Of a stretch of 64,000 nucleotides of DNA, positions 29,000 through 37,943 are shown piece by piece. Both the position numbers and the translations under genes were made by a program. This stretch comes from an uncultured Porphyromonadaceae bacterium. GTDB taxonomy: Bacteria; Bacteroidota; Bacteroidia; Bacteroidales; Coprobacteraceae. A model generated the notes under the pieces. It saw only the letters and a program-made list of their open reading frames with translations. It searched no databases and was not told the DNA's origin. The stretch is from the NCBI GenBank assembly GCA_900545915.1, contig URAV01000007.1, positions 1-64,000 of the forward strand. Direction: 5' to 3'. Every line of letters starts with the position of its first letter. The stretch's first letter is position 1.

Positions 29000-29476
29000 A
29001 TGAAGATAAGAGTAGGTTTCGGTTTTGATGTTCATCGGTTGGTCGAAGGTCGGGAACTTTGGTTAGGAGGTATTCATATAGAACATTCATGCGGTTTACT
29101 TGGACATTCGGATGCAGACGTTCTGATTCATGCTCTATGCGATGCTTTGCTGGGAGCGGCCAATATGCGAGATATCGGCTTCCATTTCCCGGATACGGCA
29201 GGAGAATATAAAAATATAGATAGTAAGGTCTTGTTGCGAGATACGGTTAAGATGATTAGAGATAAAGGATACCAGATTGGTAATGCAGATATTACGGTTT
29301 GTGCCGAGCGACCTAAATTGAATCCGCATATTCCGGCAATGAAGAAATGTCTGGCAGAAGTTATGACAGTTGATGAAGAGGATATATCTATAAAAGCTAC
29401 AACAACAGAGAAGCTCGGATTTACAGGGCGAGAAGAAGGTATCTCGGCTTATGCTACGGTGCTGTTGCAAAAATAA
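29000..29476 (+). CDS. ispF: 2-C-methyl-D-erythritol 2,4-cyclodiphosphate synthase
   Basis: Cyclase of the non-mevalonate isoprenoid pathway (CDP-ME 2-phosphate to MEcPP). It shows the zinc ligands in RVGFGFDVHRL and LLGHSDADVLIHALCDALLGAANM, the segment DIGFHFPDTA, and the C-terminal KATTTEKLGFTGREEGISAYA. Length (158 aa) is typical and the gene appears intact. It is the last gene of the porU-porV run, followed by a strong bidirectional terminator. Confidence 0.97.
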   Translation: MKIRVGFGFDVHRLVEGRELWLGGIHIEHSCGLLGHSDADVLIHALCDALLGAANMRDIGFHFPDTAGEYKNIDSKVLLRDTVKMIRDKGYQIGNADITVCAERPKLNPHIPAMKKCLAEVMTVDEEDISIKATTTEKLGFTGREEGISAYATVLLQK

Positions 29477-29496
29477 TTTATTCGAATACCATTGTT

Positions 29497-29544
29497 ATAC
29501 ACGAAAAACAGCTGCATAAAAAATCGCGGCTGTTTTTCGTGTAT
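29497..29544. terminator. Bidirectional terminator between ispF and the epimerase gene
   Basis: A 19-bp stem (29497-29515 with 29526-29544, one mismatch) has A-rich and T-rich arms (ACGAAAAACAGC with GCTGTTTTTCGT), so it can work on both strands between two converging genes. Confidence 0.85.
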
Positions 29545-29551
29545 GAGTAAT

Positions 29552-30550
29552 CTATTTCACATATAACCGTGTTACGGCTTTCCACTCTTTCCCGGGTTCT
29601 ATAAATTGAAAGCCGGTAAGTTCTGCCGGCAGTTTCAGGTTCGGAGCATTCGTTGCCCAGCTTTGCGGTTCAGGACATACATAGGGAACTTCACCGCCGT
29701 TATTCCAGAGAGTCCAGTGTTTAAACTGCTCGTCGGTTTCGTAGAATACGCTTATCCCTTTTTCTGTATCGGACAGAATCGCTCCGTTGTAGTTTTTCCC
29801 GTCTATCGATAGCGGTTCGTTAGTCAATGCCCATTCTATTGCTTTGCCGAAAGGATAGAGACCTTCGGTTCGCAAGAGAGCTTCTTCTTCGTTCAAGTCG
29901 TTGAGTTTTCCGGTCGGAAGCGTACGCTCGCTCATTTCCCAGCGTTTCCCCACCGACAGTTTCAGTTTATAGTTGTTTCGCTTTCCGTTTGTTGTGAAGG
30001 GAACATTGATAGGAGTGTGGAATCCCATGCCTATAGGCATATTTTCTTTGCTTTGATTGATGAAAACGGTAGTTTGTTTTAAACCTTTTGCCGACAGCCG
30101 GAAAATCATGCGGCAAATGAATTCATGAGGGAAATGTTTGTAAATAGGATCATTGAATAAGTTAGAGAAATAAGATGCTTCTATTTCTACGTAGTCATTT
30201 CCGGTTTCCGTCCGGGTAATTATAAACGGCTGGGATTTAATGATCCCATGATGGTAATTGTTCTGAGCGGGAATGGTAATCGGATATTTGTATGTACGGT
30301 TCTCGAATGAATAAATTCCGTCTTCGATACGGTTGGGAGGAAATAGAAGCGGTAACCCGAACACTTGAGGCCGTCCTTTGAAAGTCTCTATTTCGTCTTC
30401 TGCCGGAGTTCGCAATATTTCTGTACCGGAAGCTTTATGGCTTAGTTTAACGACATTAGCCCCGATTTCGGGAATCATAATTGCTTCATATCCGCCTGCT
30501 TCAAAATGAATGGCAGACATTCCGTAAAAATCAATTTTTTCGATTTGCAT
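29552..30550 (-). CDS. Aldose 1-epimerase (mutarotase) family protein
   Basis: Galactose-mutarotase fold enzyme that interconverts alpha and beta anomers of a sugar or sugar phosphate. Landmarks are IMIPEIGANVVKLSHKASG near the N-terminus, FGLPLLFPPNRIEDG, NYHHGIIKSQPF (catalytic His region) and IGMGFHTPINVPF, with a late glutamate in VPYVCPEPQSWATNAPN. At 332 aa it is normal for the family. It is transcribed alone, convergent with ispF. The substrate is not identifiable. Confidence 0.85.
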   Translation of the reverse strand: MQIEKIDFYGMSAIHFEAGGYEAIMIPEIGANVVKLSHKASGTEILRTPAEDEIETFKGRPQVFGLPLLFPPNRIEDGIYSFENRTYKYPITIPAQNNYHHGIIKSQPFIITRTETGNDYVEIEASYFSNLFNDPIYKHFPHEFICRMIFRLSAKGLKQTTVFINQSKENMPIGMGFHTPINVPFTTNGKRNNYKLKLSVGKRWEMSERTLPTGKLNDLNEEEALLRTEGLYPFGKAIEWALTNEPLSIDGKNYNGAILSDTEKGISVFYETDEQFKHWTLWNNGGEVPYVCPEPQSWATNAPNLKLPAELTGFQFIEPGKEWKAVTRLYVK

Positions 30551-30591
30551 ATTTCTTTTGTATTAGTTGATGATAATTGATTTTATTTTCT

Positions 30592-30599
30592 CAAAAGTA
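30592..30599 (-). promoter_or_regulatory. -7 promoter element of the epimerase gene
   Basis: CAAAAGTA on the + strand is TACTTTTG on the transcribed strand (TAnnTTTG), about 42 bp before the epimerase start. Confidence 0.5.
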
Positions 30600-30657
30600 C
30601 AAATATCCGTTAACCTTGATGTATGAAAAATGGTTATTTGTGTTTAAAATCTGGTTT

Positions 30658-30811
30658 TGAAGCCTGCTAAAATTTTACTCGGGTCAGGTTTGAGATTTTC
30701 TTTCGGAAGAAGTTAAAGGCAGCTGTTGACTGTGTGTTGTGCAGGAATGAGAAAGTAGACTCGAAAGATTCGGATATATAATTTTATCGGAAAATTTAGA
30801 CATACTCTTAA
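30658..30811 (-). repeat. Intergenic MITE-like repeat, copy H
   Basis: Reverse orientation relative to copy A. AGCCTGCTAAAATTTTACTC and GGGTCAGGTTTGAGA mark one end and CGGAAAATTTAGACATACTC the other. The middle is more diverged than in copy C. Confidence 0.75.
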
Positions 30812-30814
30812 CGA

Positions 30815-30849
30815 AAAAAACCTTTTTGCAAGCTGCAAAAAGGTTTTTT
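30815..30849 (-). terminator. Terminator of mdh
   Basis: AAAAACCTTTTTGCA and TGCAAAAAGGTTTTT form a 15-bp stem with a 3-nt loop, and the minus strand continues into a T-rich run. It lies 22 bp after the mdh stop. Confidence 0.85.
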
Positions 30850-30871
30850 ATTATCGAAAATACTGTAATTT

Positions 30872-31813
30872 TTAGAGAGCTTTGATCTCGTGAAGTACAC
30901 TGTTTGTCTTGTGAACGGCAGCAGCACTTTTTTCGAACAACTCTTTTTCTGCATCATTGAGTTTGAAATCAACAACTTTTTCCCAACCGGTGCGTCCCAA
31001 AACAACCGGAACACCTATGCAGATGTCTGACTGTCCGTATTCGCCTTCCAGATATACGCTACAAGGAACGATTTTTTTCTGATCGTGAAGGATAGATTCA
31101 ACAACGTATGCAGCAGCTGCACCCGGAGCGTACCATGCAGAAGTCCCTAATAATTTTGTCAATGTAGCACCTCCTACCATAGTATCGGCAGCTACTTTTT
31201 CTAAAGTTTCGGCATCGAGAAGTTGAGATACCGGCAGCCCCTTATAGGTAGCAAGACGAGTTAAAGGAATCATTGTCGTGTCGCCATGACCGCCGATTAC
31301 AACGCCTTCTACTTCATTAGGATTGGCATTCAAAGCTTTGCTTAAATAGCATTTGAAACGGGAACTATCTAATGCTCCTCCCATACCGATTACACGGTTT
31401 TTAGGAAGTCCCGAAGTTTTCTGAATCAGATAAGTCATAGTGTCCATAGGGTTGCTTACGCAGATAATGATTGCGTTGGGTGAGTGTGCTAATACACTTG
31501 CTGCAACAGATTTTACAATTCCTGCATTTACGCCGATCAATTCTTCACGAGTCATACCCGGTTTGCGAGGAATACCGGATGTAATGACAACAACGTCAGA
31601 ACCTGCGGTTTTTGTATAATCGTTGGTAACTCCTGTGATACGAGTGTCAAAACCGAGCAAGGTTGCCGTTTGCATCATATCCAATGCTTTACCTTCTGCT
31701 ACGCCTTCTTTGATATCCAACAATACTACTTCGTCGGCCACTTCATTAAAAGCCAATACATTTGCGCATGTAGCACCTACGTTACCTGCACCTACGACTG
31801 TTACTTTTGACAT
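30872..31813 (-). CDS. mdh: Malate dehydrogenase
   Basis: NAD-dependent malate/oxaloacetate dehydrogenase of the lactate-dehydrogenase-like type. It has the Rossmann motif VTVVGAGNVGATCA, Asp ligand for NAD in EVVLLDIKEG, substrate-loop arginines in GIPRKPGMTREEL, NPMDTMTYL, GMGGALDSSRFK and the catalytic His in VIGGHGDTTMIPL. Length (313 aa) is standard. In anaerobic Bacteroidales it works in the reductive branch from oxaloacetate to malate and fumarate. It has its own promoter and terminator. Confidence 0.97.
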   Translation of the reverse strand: MSKVTVVGAGNVGATCANVLAFNEVADEVVLLDIKEGVAEGKALDMMQTATLLGFDTRITGVTNDYTKTAGSDVVVITSGIPRKPGMTREELIGVNAGIVKSVAASVLAHSPNAIIICVSNPMDTMTYLIQKTSGLPKNRVIGMGGALDSSRFKCYLSKALNANPNEVEGVVIGGHGDTTMIPLTRLATYKGLPVSQLLDAETLEKVAADTMVGGATLTKLLGTSAWYAPGAAAAYVVESILHDQKKIVPCSVYLEGEYGQSDICIGVPVVLGRTGWEKVVDFKLNDAEKELFEKSAAAVHKTNSVLHEIKAL

Positions 31814-31861
31814 AATAATTCTTTATTTATTAGTTGATAATTAAACTCTTTTTTACGGTTG

Positions 31862-31869
31862 CAAATGTA
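31862..31869 (-). promoter_or_regulatory. -7 promoter element of mdh
   Basis: CAAATGTA on the + strand reads TACATTTG on the transcribed strand, a TAnnTTTG match 49 bp before the mdh start. Confidence 0.55.
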
Positions 31870-31989
31870 CAAACGATATTTAATTGTGGAAAATTTTCCG
31901 TATTTAATTTTTGATAAATCATATCTATTCGGGTTAATTTATTCGGTTTATGTCAGAATATTCGACATTGAGCAATGAACAGGGGATAT

Positions 31990-32300
31990 GAACGGTTGTT
32001 GATAATTATAATTGTCAGATATATAGATGGTTATGAATTAATTTAGAGAAGGATATGAACATTGACTGTGTATAAGTAAGGCGTTTTTGTGAATAACTCC
32101 GATCGTGTTCGGTTAATAACTCGGTTATTGCGGAAAAAGACTAAAATACAGGTTAAAGGATTGGTTTCTCGTTGGAGTTCTATTTTTTGTTATTAACAAC
32201 AGTGGATAATGTTAATATCTTTATTTTTATTAAGTTATATTTTTTATTGGAAGAGTTATAAACATGAATTGTTGATAACATTGTTAATAATCCGTTGTAA
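31990..32300. other. Cluster of DnaA-box-like sites, candidate replication origin
   Basis: In this AT-rich gap between mdh and priA there are two 9-mers that fit TTATNCACA exactly on the minus strand (TGTGTATAA at 32067-32075, TGTGAATAA at 32088-32096). At least six more differ at one position: 31997-32005, 32190-32198, 32201-32209, 32256-32264, 32270-32278 and 32282-32290. A very AT-rich tract (32210-32250) lies among them and could unwind. The density and mixed orientation suggest an origin (oriC) or another DnaA-bound region. No dnaA gene is in the window and skew was not computed. Confidence 0.45.
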
Positions 32301-32400
32301 TTTGTAAGTTATAAACTATTCGTTGATTATCGATTTAAAAAATTAAATTTTCTTCCATTGAAGGATTGAATCTACTTGAAATAAAAGTATTATTATAACT

Positions 32401-32581
32401 CTTAGAGCCTATCGTAAATTTTGCTCGGGTCAGTTTTGAGAGTTTCTTTTGAGTATGTTTTTCTGTTTTTAGGAGAATGATAGCGGGCTATCTGACGAGT
32501 GAAAACGGGAAAAAAGACCGGAAGAAAGTGCAAAAATGACCTGATAATATTTTTCTATTGGAAAATTTAGACAAGCTCTTA
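32401..32581 (-). repeat. Intergenic MITE-like repeat, copy C (full length)
   Basis: The most complete copy, in reverse orientation to copy A. The termini TTAGAGCCTATCGTAAATTT and AAAATTTAGACAAGCTCTTA are imperfect inverted repeats of each other. The interior includes GATAGCGGGCTATCTG, itself a small palindrome. One end overlaps the priA stop codon. Confidence 0.88.
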
Positions 32582-35044
32582 CATAGGATCGACATCGTAA
32601 TATACGGTAACAGATTTGAATCGTTCGTCTTTTAACATATCGTCTTGAGCCTGATATAAGAGTTCTCTCACTTTTGCCATAGATGCATTATTTTCTACTT
32701 TTAAAACGATTTTACGGATGTATAAAGATTGTATCCGGGCAACAGGGGGAAGATCCGGTCCTAATATGCGATGAGCGAAAACCTGTCGTAAACGTGTTGC
32801 ATAAGAAGATGCGATCGAATTGAGAATTGTTTCATCTCTATGTTTAAGATATATATATATCAATCGGAAAAAAGGCGGATAGGAAAATTGCCGACGTTCC
32901 TCCATTTGTGTATAGAACATTCCTGTGTAATCGTGGTTGATAACCTGTTGTATGAGCGGATGTTCAGGCTGTGCCGTTTGCAGAATTACAGTACCCTGGC
33001 GTTTCTTTCGTCCGGCACGTCCTGCAACTTGAGCCATAAGTTGAAATGCCCGTTCGTGAGCTCTGAAATCAGGAAAATTCATCATTGTATCGGCACTTAA
33101 AATACCGACTACGCTTACGTTATCGAAATCCAGTCCTTTGGTGATCATTTGAGTCCCGACCAGAATTTGAGTTTTGTGCTGTTCGAAGTCTTCGATCAGC
33201 TGTTCGTAAGCCTTTCTCGTACGAGTAGTATCCAGATCCATACGGGCGATTTGGTAACCCGGAAAATATTGGGCGGTATCCTCTTCGATGCGTTCTGTAC
33301 CGAATCCTCGAATGTCGATTTCAGTATGTCCGCAAGCAGGACATTGTCTGGGAACTTCGCATGTATATCCGCAATAATGACAAGTAAGTTGATGATATCG
33401 TTTATGATAGGTTAATGTTACATCGCAATATTTACATTTGGGAACCCATGCACAAAGTTTACACTCTATTACCGGAGCAAAGCCTCTGCGGTTTTGAAAT
33501 AAAATGACCTGTTCTCCTCTTTTTAAGGCTTGATTGGCTTCATCGAGAAGCAGAGGAGATATATTGCCGGTCATCTGTTTTTTACGACGAAGCTCTTGAG
33601 TATTGGCTACTAATATTCGAGGCAATTGTATATCTTCGAAACGGGAAGAAAGTTCTACGAATCCATATTTCCCTTGTTGTGCATTATAGTAGCTTTCTAA
33701 AGCCGGAGTAGCACTTCCTAATAATGTTTTTGCACCGTGCATCGATGCCAATACGATGGCTGCGTTACGGGCATGATAGCGTGGAGCGGGGTCTTGTTGT
33801 TTGTAGGTGTTTTCATGTTCTTCATCTACAATAACCAGTCCTAAATCTTTGAAAGGTAAAAATATTGAGGATCGTACTCCGAGAATGACTTGTATTCCTT
33901 TGTCCTTTAGTAGGTTATTCCATATTTCTACTCGTTCGTTATCGGTGAATTTGGAGTGGTAAATAGCAAGACGGTCTCCGAAAACTCGTTGTAGCCGGGT
34001 TGTAAGTTGAGTAGTTAAAGCTATTTCAGGAACGAGATAGAGCACCTGCCTCCCTTTTTGGATGACTTCTTGAATCAGGTGGATATATATTTCGGTCTTA
34101 CCGCTGGAAGTTACACCGTGCAGCAAAGTAACCTCTTTATCTTTGAAAGAATAAAATATTTCGTCAAGAGCTTTTTGCTGTACCGTGTTGAGAGTGTGAG
34201 CCGGTTCTGCAGACCGTTCGGTAGTGCCTAACCGACTTATTTCCCGTTTATAAGAGATTAGTATCCCTTTATCGAGCAGTCCTGAAAGGACTGATGAGGA
34301 TACATCGGCTCTTTCGAGCAGAGTATTTCGGGATACTTCTTTATATTGCCCTCTTTGCATGAATGATGACAATTCGAGATAGGCCATCAATAATTTGAGC
34401 TGTTTCTTGGCAGATGTCAATTGTTCGAAAATAGGCCGTAGTTTCTCTTGTTCTTCCGGTTCGAAAGCCAGTTTTATATATGTCTCGGTTTTAGGGCGAT
34501 ATTTCCGTTTGATCTGTTCTGTAATGAATAAAGCCTCTTTGTCGAGCAGAGTACGGATAACGGGTAAAATGTTGCGTAACCCGCTCTCTTTTTCCAGATC
34601 TTGTACTGAGATTTTAGGATACTTGCTTAGTGTGTCTAATAATATCGATTCCCTTTCTGTCAGTCGGTTGTCCGAATTTTCTTCATAATCAGGATTAGGA
34701 GAAACTAAGGTTTCGCTTTCTAATTTTAACCCCGACGGTAGTGCAGCTTTATATACATCACCGACAGAGCAAAAATAATACCCGGCAATCCATTCCCAAA
34801 ATTTGAGTTGAGGACGTCGTAAAATCGGCTCATTGTCCAATAAAGAGATAATCTCTTTTGTCTCATAATCAACAGGTGCATGATTATGAGTAAAAATGAC
34901 GATAGCCGTATAATATTTTTTTCGTCCGAAAGGGACGATAACCCGGCTTCCGGTAGATAAATTTTCTTTTAATTCCGCAGGAATACGGTATGTATAATAT
35001 TTATGTAACGGAAGAGGTAATATGACATCGGCAAACTGGGACAC
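32579..35044 (-). CDS. priA: Primosomal replication-restart helicase PriA
   Basis: Superfamily 2 helicase that reloads the replicative helicase at stalled forks. The N-terminal 3'-DNA-binding domain starts FADVILPLPLHKYYTYRIP. The helicase core has Walker A (LLHGVTSSGKTEIYI), the DEEH box (IVDEEHENTYKQQDPAPRYHARN) and LMAQVAGRAGR. The zinc-binding insert has eight cysteines (CKLCAWVPKCKYC, CHYCGY, CPACG). The reading frame opens at TTG 35074, but there is no ATG near the N-terminus. GTG 35044 gives MSQFADVILPL, which lines up better with PriA proteins and is used here. TTG 35074 also overlaps a TATTTTTG promoter-like element, which makes it an unlikely start. Confidence 0.95.
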   Translation of the reverse strand: MSQFADVILPLPLHKYYTYRIPAELKENLSTGSRVIVPFGRKKYYTAIVIFTHNHAPVDYETKEIISLLDNEPILRRPQLKFWEWIAGYYFCSVGDVYKAALPSGLKLESETLVSPNPDYEENSDNRLTERESILLDTLSKYPKISVQDLEKESGLRNILPVIRTLLDKEALFITEQIKRKYRPKTETYIKLAFEPEEQEKLRPIFEQLTSAKKQLKLLMAYLELSSFMQRGQYKEVSRNTLLERADVSSSVLSGLLDKGILISYKREISRLGTTERSAEPAHTLNTVQQKALDEIFYSFKDKEVTLLHGVTSSGKTEIYIHLIQEVIQKGRQVLYLVPEIALTTQLTTRLQRVFGDRLAIYHSKFTDNERVEIWNNLLKDKGIQVILGVRSSIFLPFKDLGLVIVDEEHENTYKQQDPAPRYHARNAAIVLASMHGAKTLLGSATPALESYYNAQQGKYGFVELSSRFEDIQLPRILVANTQELRRKKQMTGNISPLLLDEANQALKRGEQVILFQNRRGFAPVIECKLCAWVPKCKYCDVTLTYHKRYHQLTCHYCGYTCEVPRQCPACGHTEIDIRGFGTERIEEDTAQYFPGYQIARMDLDTTRTRKAYEQLIEDFEQHKTQILVGTQMITKGLDFDNVSVVGILSADTMMNFPDFRAHERAFQLMAQVAGRAGRKKRQGTVILQTAQPEHPLIQQVINHDYTGMFYTQMEERRQFSYPPFFRLIYIYLKHRDETILNSIASSYATRLRQVFAHRILGPDLPPVARIQSLYIRKIVLKVENNASMAKVRELLYQAQDDMLKDERFKSVTVYYDVDPM

Positions 35045-35145
35045 GTCTGGTATGGATTTAGAATTGTCAGACAAAAATAGTAAAATGCCTCGGATTTGTA
35101 GTGCTCATCTCATTTATAATTTGCAAATTGAGAAACGTCAGTAAT

Positions 35146-35291
35146 AGTCAATCTGAATTTTCAAAAATATTATCCAGTCTTTTGTCGTTTTTACGAAGAG
35201 AATCGTAGACTATATGCTGAGTGAAAATAACAAGGTATCTTCAGAATAAACTCTCAAATCTGACTTGAATAGAATTTGGACAGATTCTAAG
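35146..35291 (+). repeat. Intergenic MITE-like repeat, copy D (diverged)
   Basis: Forward orientation. AGTCAATCTGAATTTTC and AAAAATATTATCCAGTC at the left and ACTCTCAAATCTGACTTGAA with GAATTTGGACAGATTCTAAG at the right match the family; the centre is degenerate. It marks the edge between priA and the McrBC-like island. Confidence 0.7.
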
Positions 35292-35420
35292 AAAATCTAT
35301 TAATTAAAAATCCTTTTTATTTTTTTAATTGTGATATGATTAATTCTTATATTTGTGATATAGGGTTAATATGAGATTGATTTAGCTAAGTTTATTATAT
35401 ATTTTGAAGGAAATATTGAC

Positions 35421-37943
35421 ATGGAGAAAGGTAATTTAAGTTCTAGCTCTTTTAGCTATAAAGATTATAATAGTTATAATCGTAAATTTAATGAGCAAGA
35501 TTATATTCTTGTAGTAAAAGATGAAGATTTCCCGGATAAAAATGTTATTTCTATCTTACATAGGGATGGACAAATAATAGAAGATATTGATGAATATGAT
35601 ATGGGGAATAAAATATTTATCGTGAAGGATAAATATAACCAAGATGTATTATCGTTAGGGGAGCGATTTGCTGTTAATCAGTTATTTAAAATTGCATCGG
35701 GAAATGTCATTTATAATAGTGGAAATGAAGAAAACCCCAACTTCCCTAAGGTTAAAACCTTTCATTCTAATTTAAGTGAAATTTTAAACAATGAGATAAT
35801 AGAAATATTTGAAGGTGAAATAAGTGAAGCAAAGTCTACTTTTAGCTTGAAAGAAGATATTCTGAAACCTCTGTTGTCTGATAATTATGTAGGACTTAAT
35901 AATTGTTTTTTTATAACAGAAGATAATAAAACAATGAAAGGACCTTTTGTTGCAAAGAAAAAAGATAGTGAGGAACGATTTGTTATAAGGAAATCTGAAT
36001 ATATGCAATTTGGAGAATATGAAATGAAAGAAAAATCTTTTGTTGCCTTTTCTGCAAATGATGTTGATAGGAGGATTTTCATCCCAGGAGTGAATGAATT
36101 GCCTTCTCCGCATATAATTGATTTCATAAGTGACGAAGATTTATTAAAGGAATTTGAAATAAGAGTAAAAGGTTCTTCTAATGATTATAATATTGATGTT
36201 TTAAATTCATTCATTGATTTTATTCAAAAATCTAGGTCGGAAATAAGTGATAATGCCTATGTGAGAAGAAATGAACGATTATTGGCTATTATAGATGCGG
36301 GAAAAAATGAGATATTGTCAAATATTGATTTTATAGATCGTTTGCCTCAGATGAAGTTTGTGAGAGATACAATAAATAAATTGTCAGAAAAAAGATTGCA
36401 ATTAAATGCGGAAATTGAGAGGTTAAAAACTCAAGAAGAAAAATTGCAACAAGATATAGAAAAGGAAAATCAGGAATTTGAGAGTTTAAAACGGGATAAA
36501 GAGAATTTTAAAGAACAAGAGTTGATTAATAAAAAAACGAATTTAGAAGCTGAAATAACGAAACTAGAAGAACGCAAAAATAACTTATCTTCATTTGTTA
36601 ATGTTGAAGAGGAAAGACTCTCTGAAGAATTAGCAACAATAAAGGATGACATACGGTGGAGACAAAAAAGTAAACGAGAACTAGAGGATGCGATTCAGAA
36701 CCTAAGAAAAGAATTTGTTAATAAACAAATAGAAGAGCAAGAAAAGTTGAAAGAATTAATTCAGCATAAAAAGTATTTTGATTTTTTGAGTGGGCGTGAT
36801 TTATCTACATATAATATAAATGATGAAATTAAGTATCCAGATTTAAGGATTAAAGATGAAGATGTGAAATATGAGAACTATGTTTCATTCAGAAATAAAG
36901 TATTAGATATTCTTGCGCGAAATAATAGAAAGGTGGATTCTCACTTTCTTGACAATCTTCTTATTTCAATTCATCAGAATACTCTTACACTATTGGCTGG
37001 ATTACCGGGTACAGGAAAGACTTCTTTAGCAAAGTTGTTAGTGAATATTTTGGCTCCTACTGAAAAAATAAGAGAAGTATCTGTAAGTCGTGGGTGGACT
37101 AGCAGTAAAGATTTAATAGGTTTTTTTAATCCATTAACAAAAAGATTTACTCCATCATCAACTGGAATATATCCATTATTGAAGCAATTGGATTATGAAT
37201 GTAAGAACAGTTTATTTTTAGATTCTTCTCTAGCTTATGTAATTCTAGATGAGGCAAATTTGAGTCCGCTGGAACATTATTGGTCAATATTTTATAACTT
37301 AACAGATAGTAAAGTGGATGAAGGTAAATACTTTGCCTTAGATTTAGGTGGTACAGAGCATCTTAGATACGCTAATAATTTAAGATTTATTGGTACAATA
37401 AATTATGATCAAACTACTGAAGAACTTTCTCCTCGAGTAATAGATCGTGCCAATATTATACGTTTAAAACCTGAAAATTTCAATATAGACAATTTAATCT
37501 GTCAAGATATTAAAAAAGTTCTTTTGCGTTATAAGGACATAATAGATTATTTTGAGTTGTTAGATTTTAAGGATGAATTAAATGTTGCTTTTGATGATGA
37601 ACGAGAACAGCTTTTCAGGGATATTAAAGACAAATTTAGAAAACTGAATATTTATGTAAGTCCCCGTGTTGAAATATCGATAAAAAGGTATTGTAATGTT
37701 GCTAAAAAAATTATGCATGAAGAAAACAGACCGCTTGATTATGCTATAGCTCAACGCCTATTGCCTTTAATCAATGTACAAGGTATACATGCTAAGCAGA
37801 AATTAAAAGAACTTCAAGAAAAGTTACCTGAAGAGAAATTTAGTATATCTGCAAGTATTTTGAAAGATATAATTTCATTGGGAGAGGAAGGAGAAATTTA
37901 TGAGAATCAATTTAATTACTTTTTAACATTGTCTCATGCTTAA
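35421..37943 (+). CDS. McrB-like AAA+ NTPase of a two-gene restriction system
   Basis: NTP-driven motor subunit of a McrBC-type (type IV-like) restriction system. Residues 1-300 are not recognised and probably sense or bind target DNA. Residues about 310-460 are a long charged coiled coil (EKRLQLNAEIERLKTQEEKL, LEAEITKLEERKNNL). The C-terminal AAA+ domain has Walker A GLPGTGKTSLAKLL (about 527-540), Walker B YVILDEANLSPLEHYW (about 610-626), and FIGTINYDQTTEELSPRVIDR holding the McrB-like sensor and Arg finger. McrB binds GTP in E. coli, but the nucleotide preference here is unknown. The downstream nuclease gene overlaps by 8 bp. The gene is markedly more AT-rich than the flanking housekeeping genes, suggesting transfer. 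Confidence 0.85.
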   Translation: MEKGNLSSSSFSYKDYNSYNRKFNEQDYILVVKDEDFPDKNVISILHRDGQIIEDIDEYDMGNKIFIVKDKYNQDVLSLGERFAVNQLFKIASGNVIYNSGNEENPNFPKVKTFHSNLSEILNNEIIEIFEGEISEAKSTFSLKEDILKPLLSDNYVGLNNCFFITEDNKTMKGPFVAKKKDSEERFVIRKSEYMQFGEYEMKEKSFVAFSANDVDRRIFIPGVNELPSPHIIDFISDEDLLKEFEIRVKGSSNDYNIDVLNSFIDFIQKSRSEISDNAYVRRNERLLAIIDAGKNEILSNIDFIDRLPQMKFVRDTINKLSEKRLQLNAEIERLKTQEEKLQQDIEKENQEFESLKRDKENFKEQELINKKTNLEAEITKLEERKNNLSSFVNVEEERLSEELATIKDDIRWRQKSKRELEDAIQNLRKEFVNKQIEEQEKLKELIQHKKYFDFLSGRDLSTYNINDEIKYPDLRIKDEDVKYENYVSFRNKVLDILARNNRKVDSHFLDNLLISIHQNTLTLLAGLPGTGKTSLAKLLVNILAPTEKIREVSVSRGWTSSKDLIGFFNPLTKRFTPSSTGIYPLLKQLDYECKNSLFLDSSLAYVILDEANLSPLEHYWSIFYNLTDSKVDEGKYFALDLGGTEHLRYANNLRFIGTINYDQTTEELSPRVIDRANIIRLKPENFNIDNLICQDIKKVLLRYKDIIDYFELLDFKDELNVAFDDEREQLFRDIKDKFRKLNIYVSPRVEISIKRYCNVAKKIMHEENRPLDYAIAQRLLPLINVQGIHAKQKLKELQEKLPEEKFSISASILKDIISLGEEGEIYENQFNYFLTLSHA

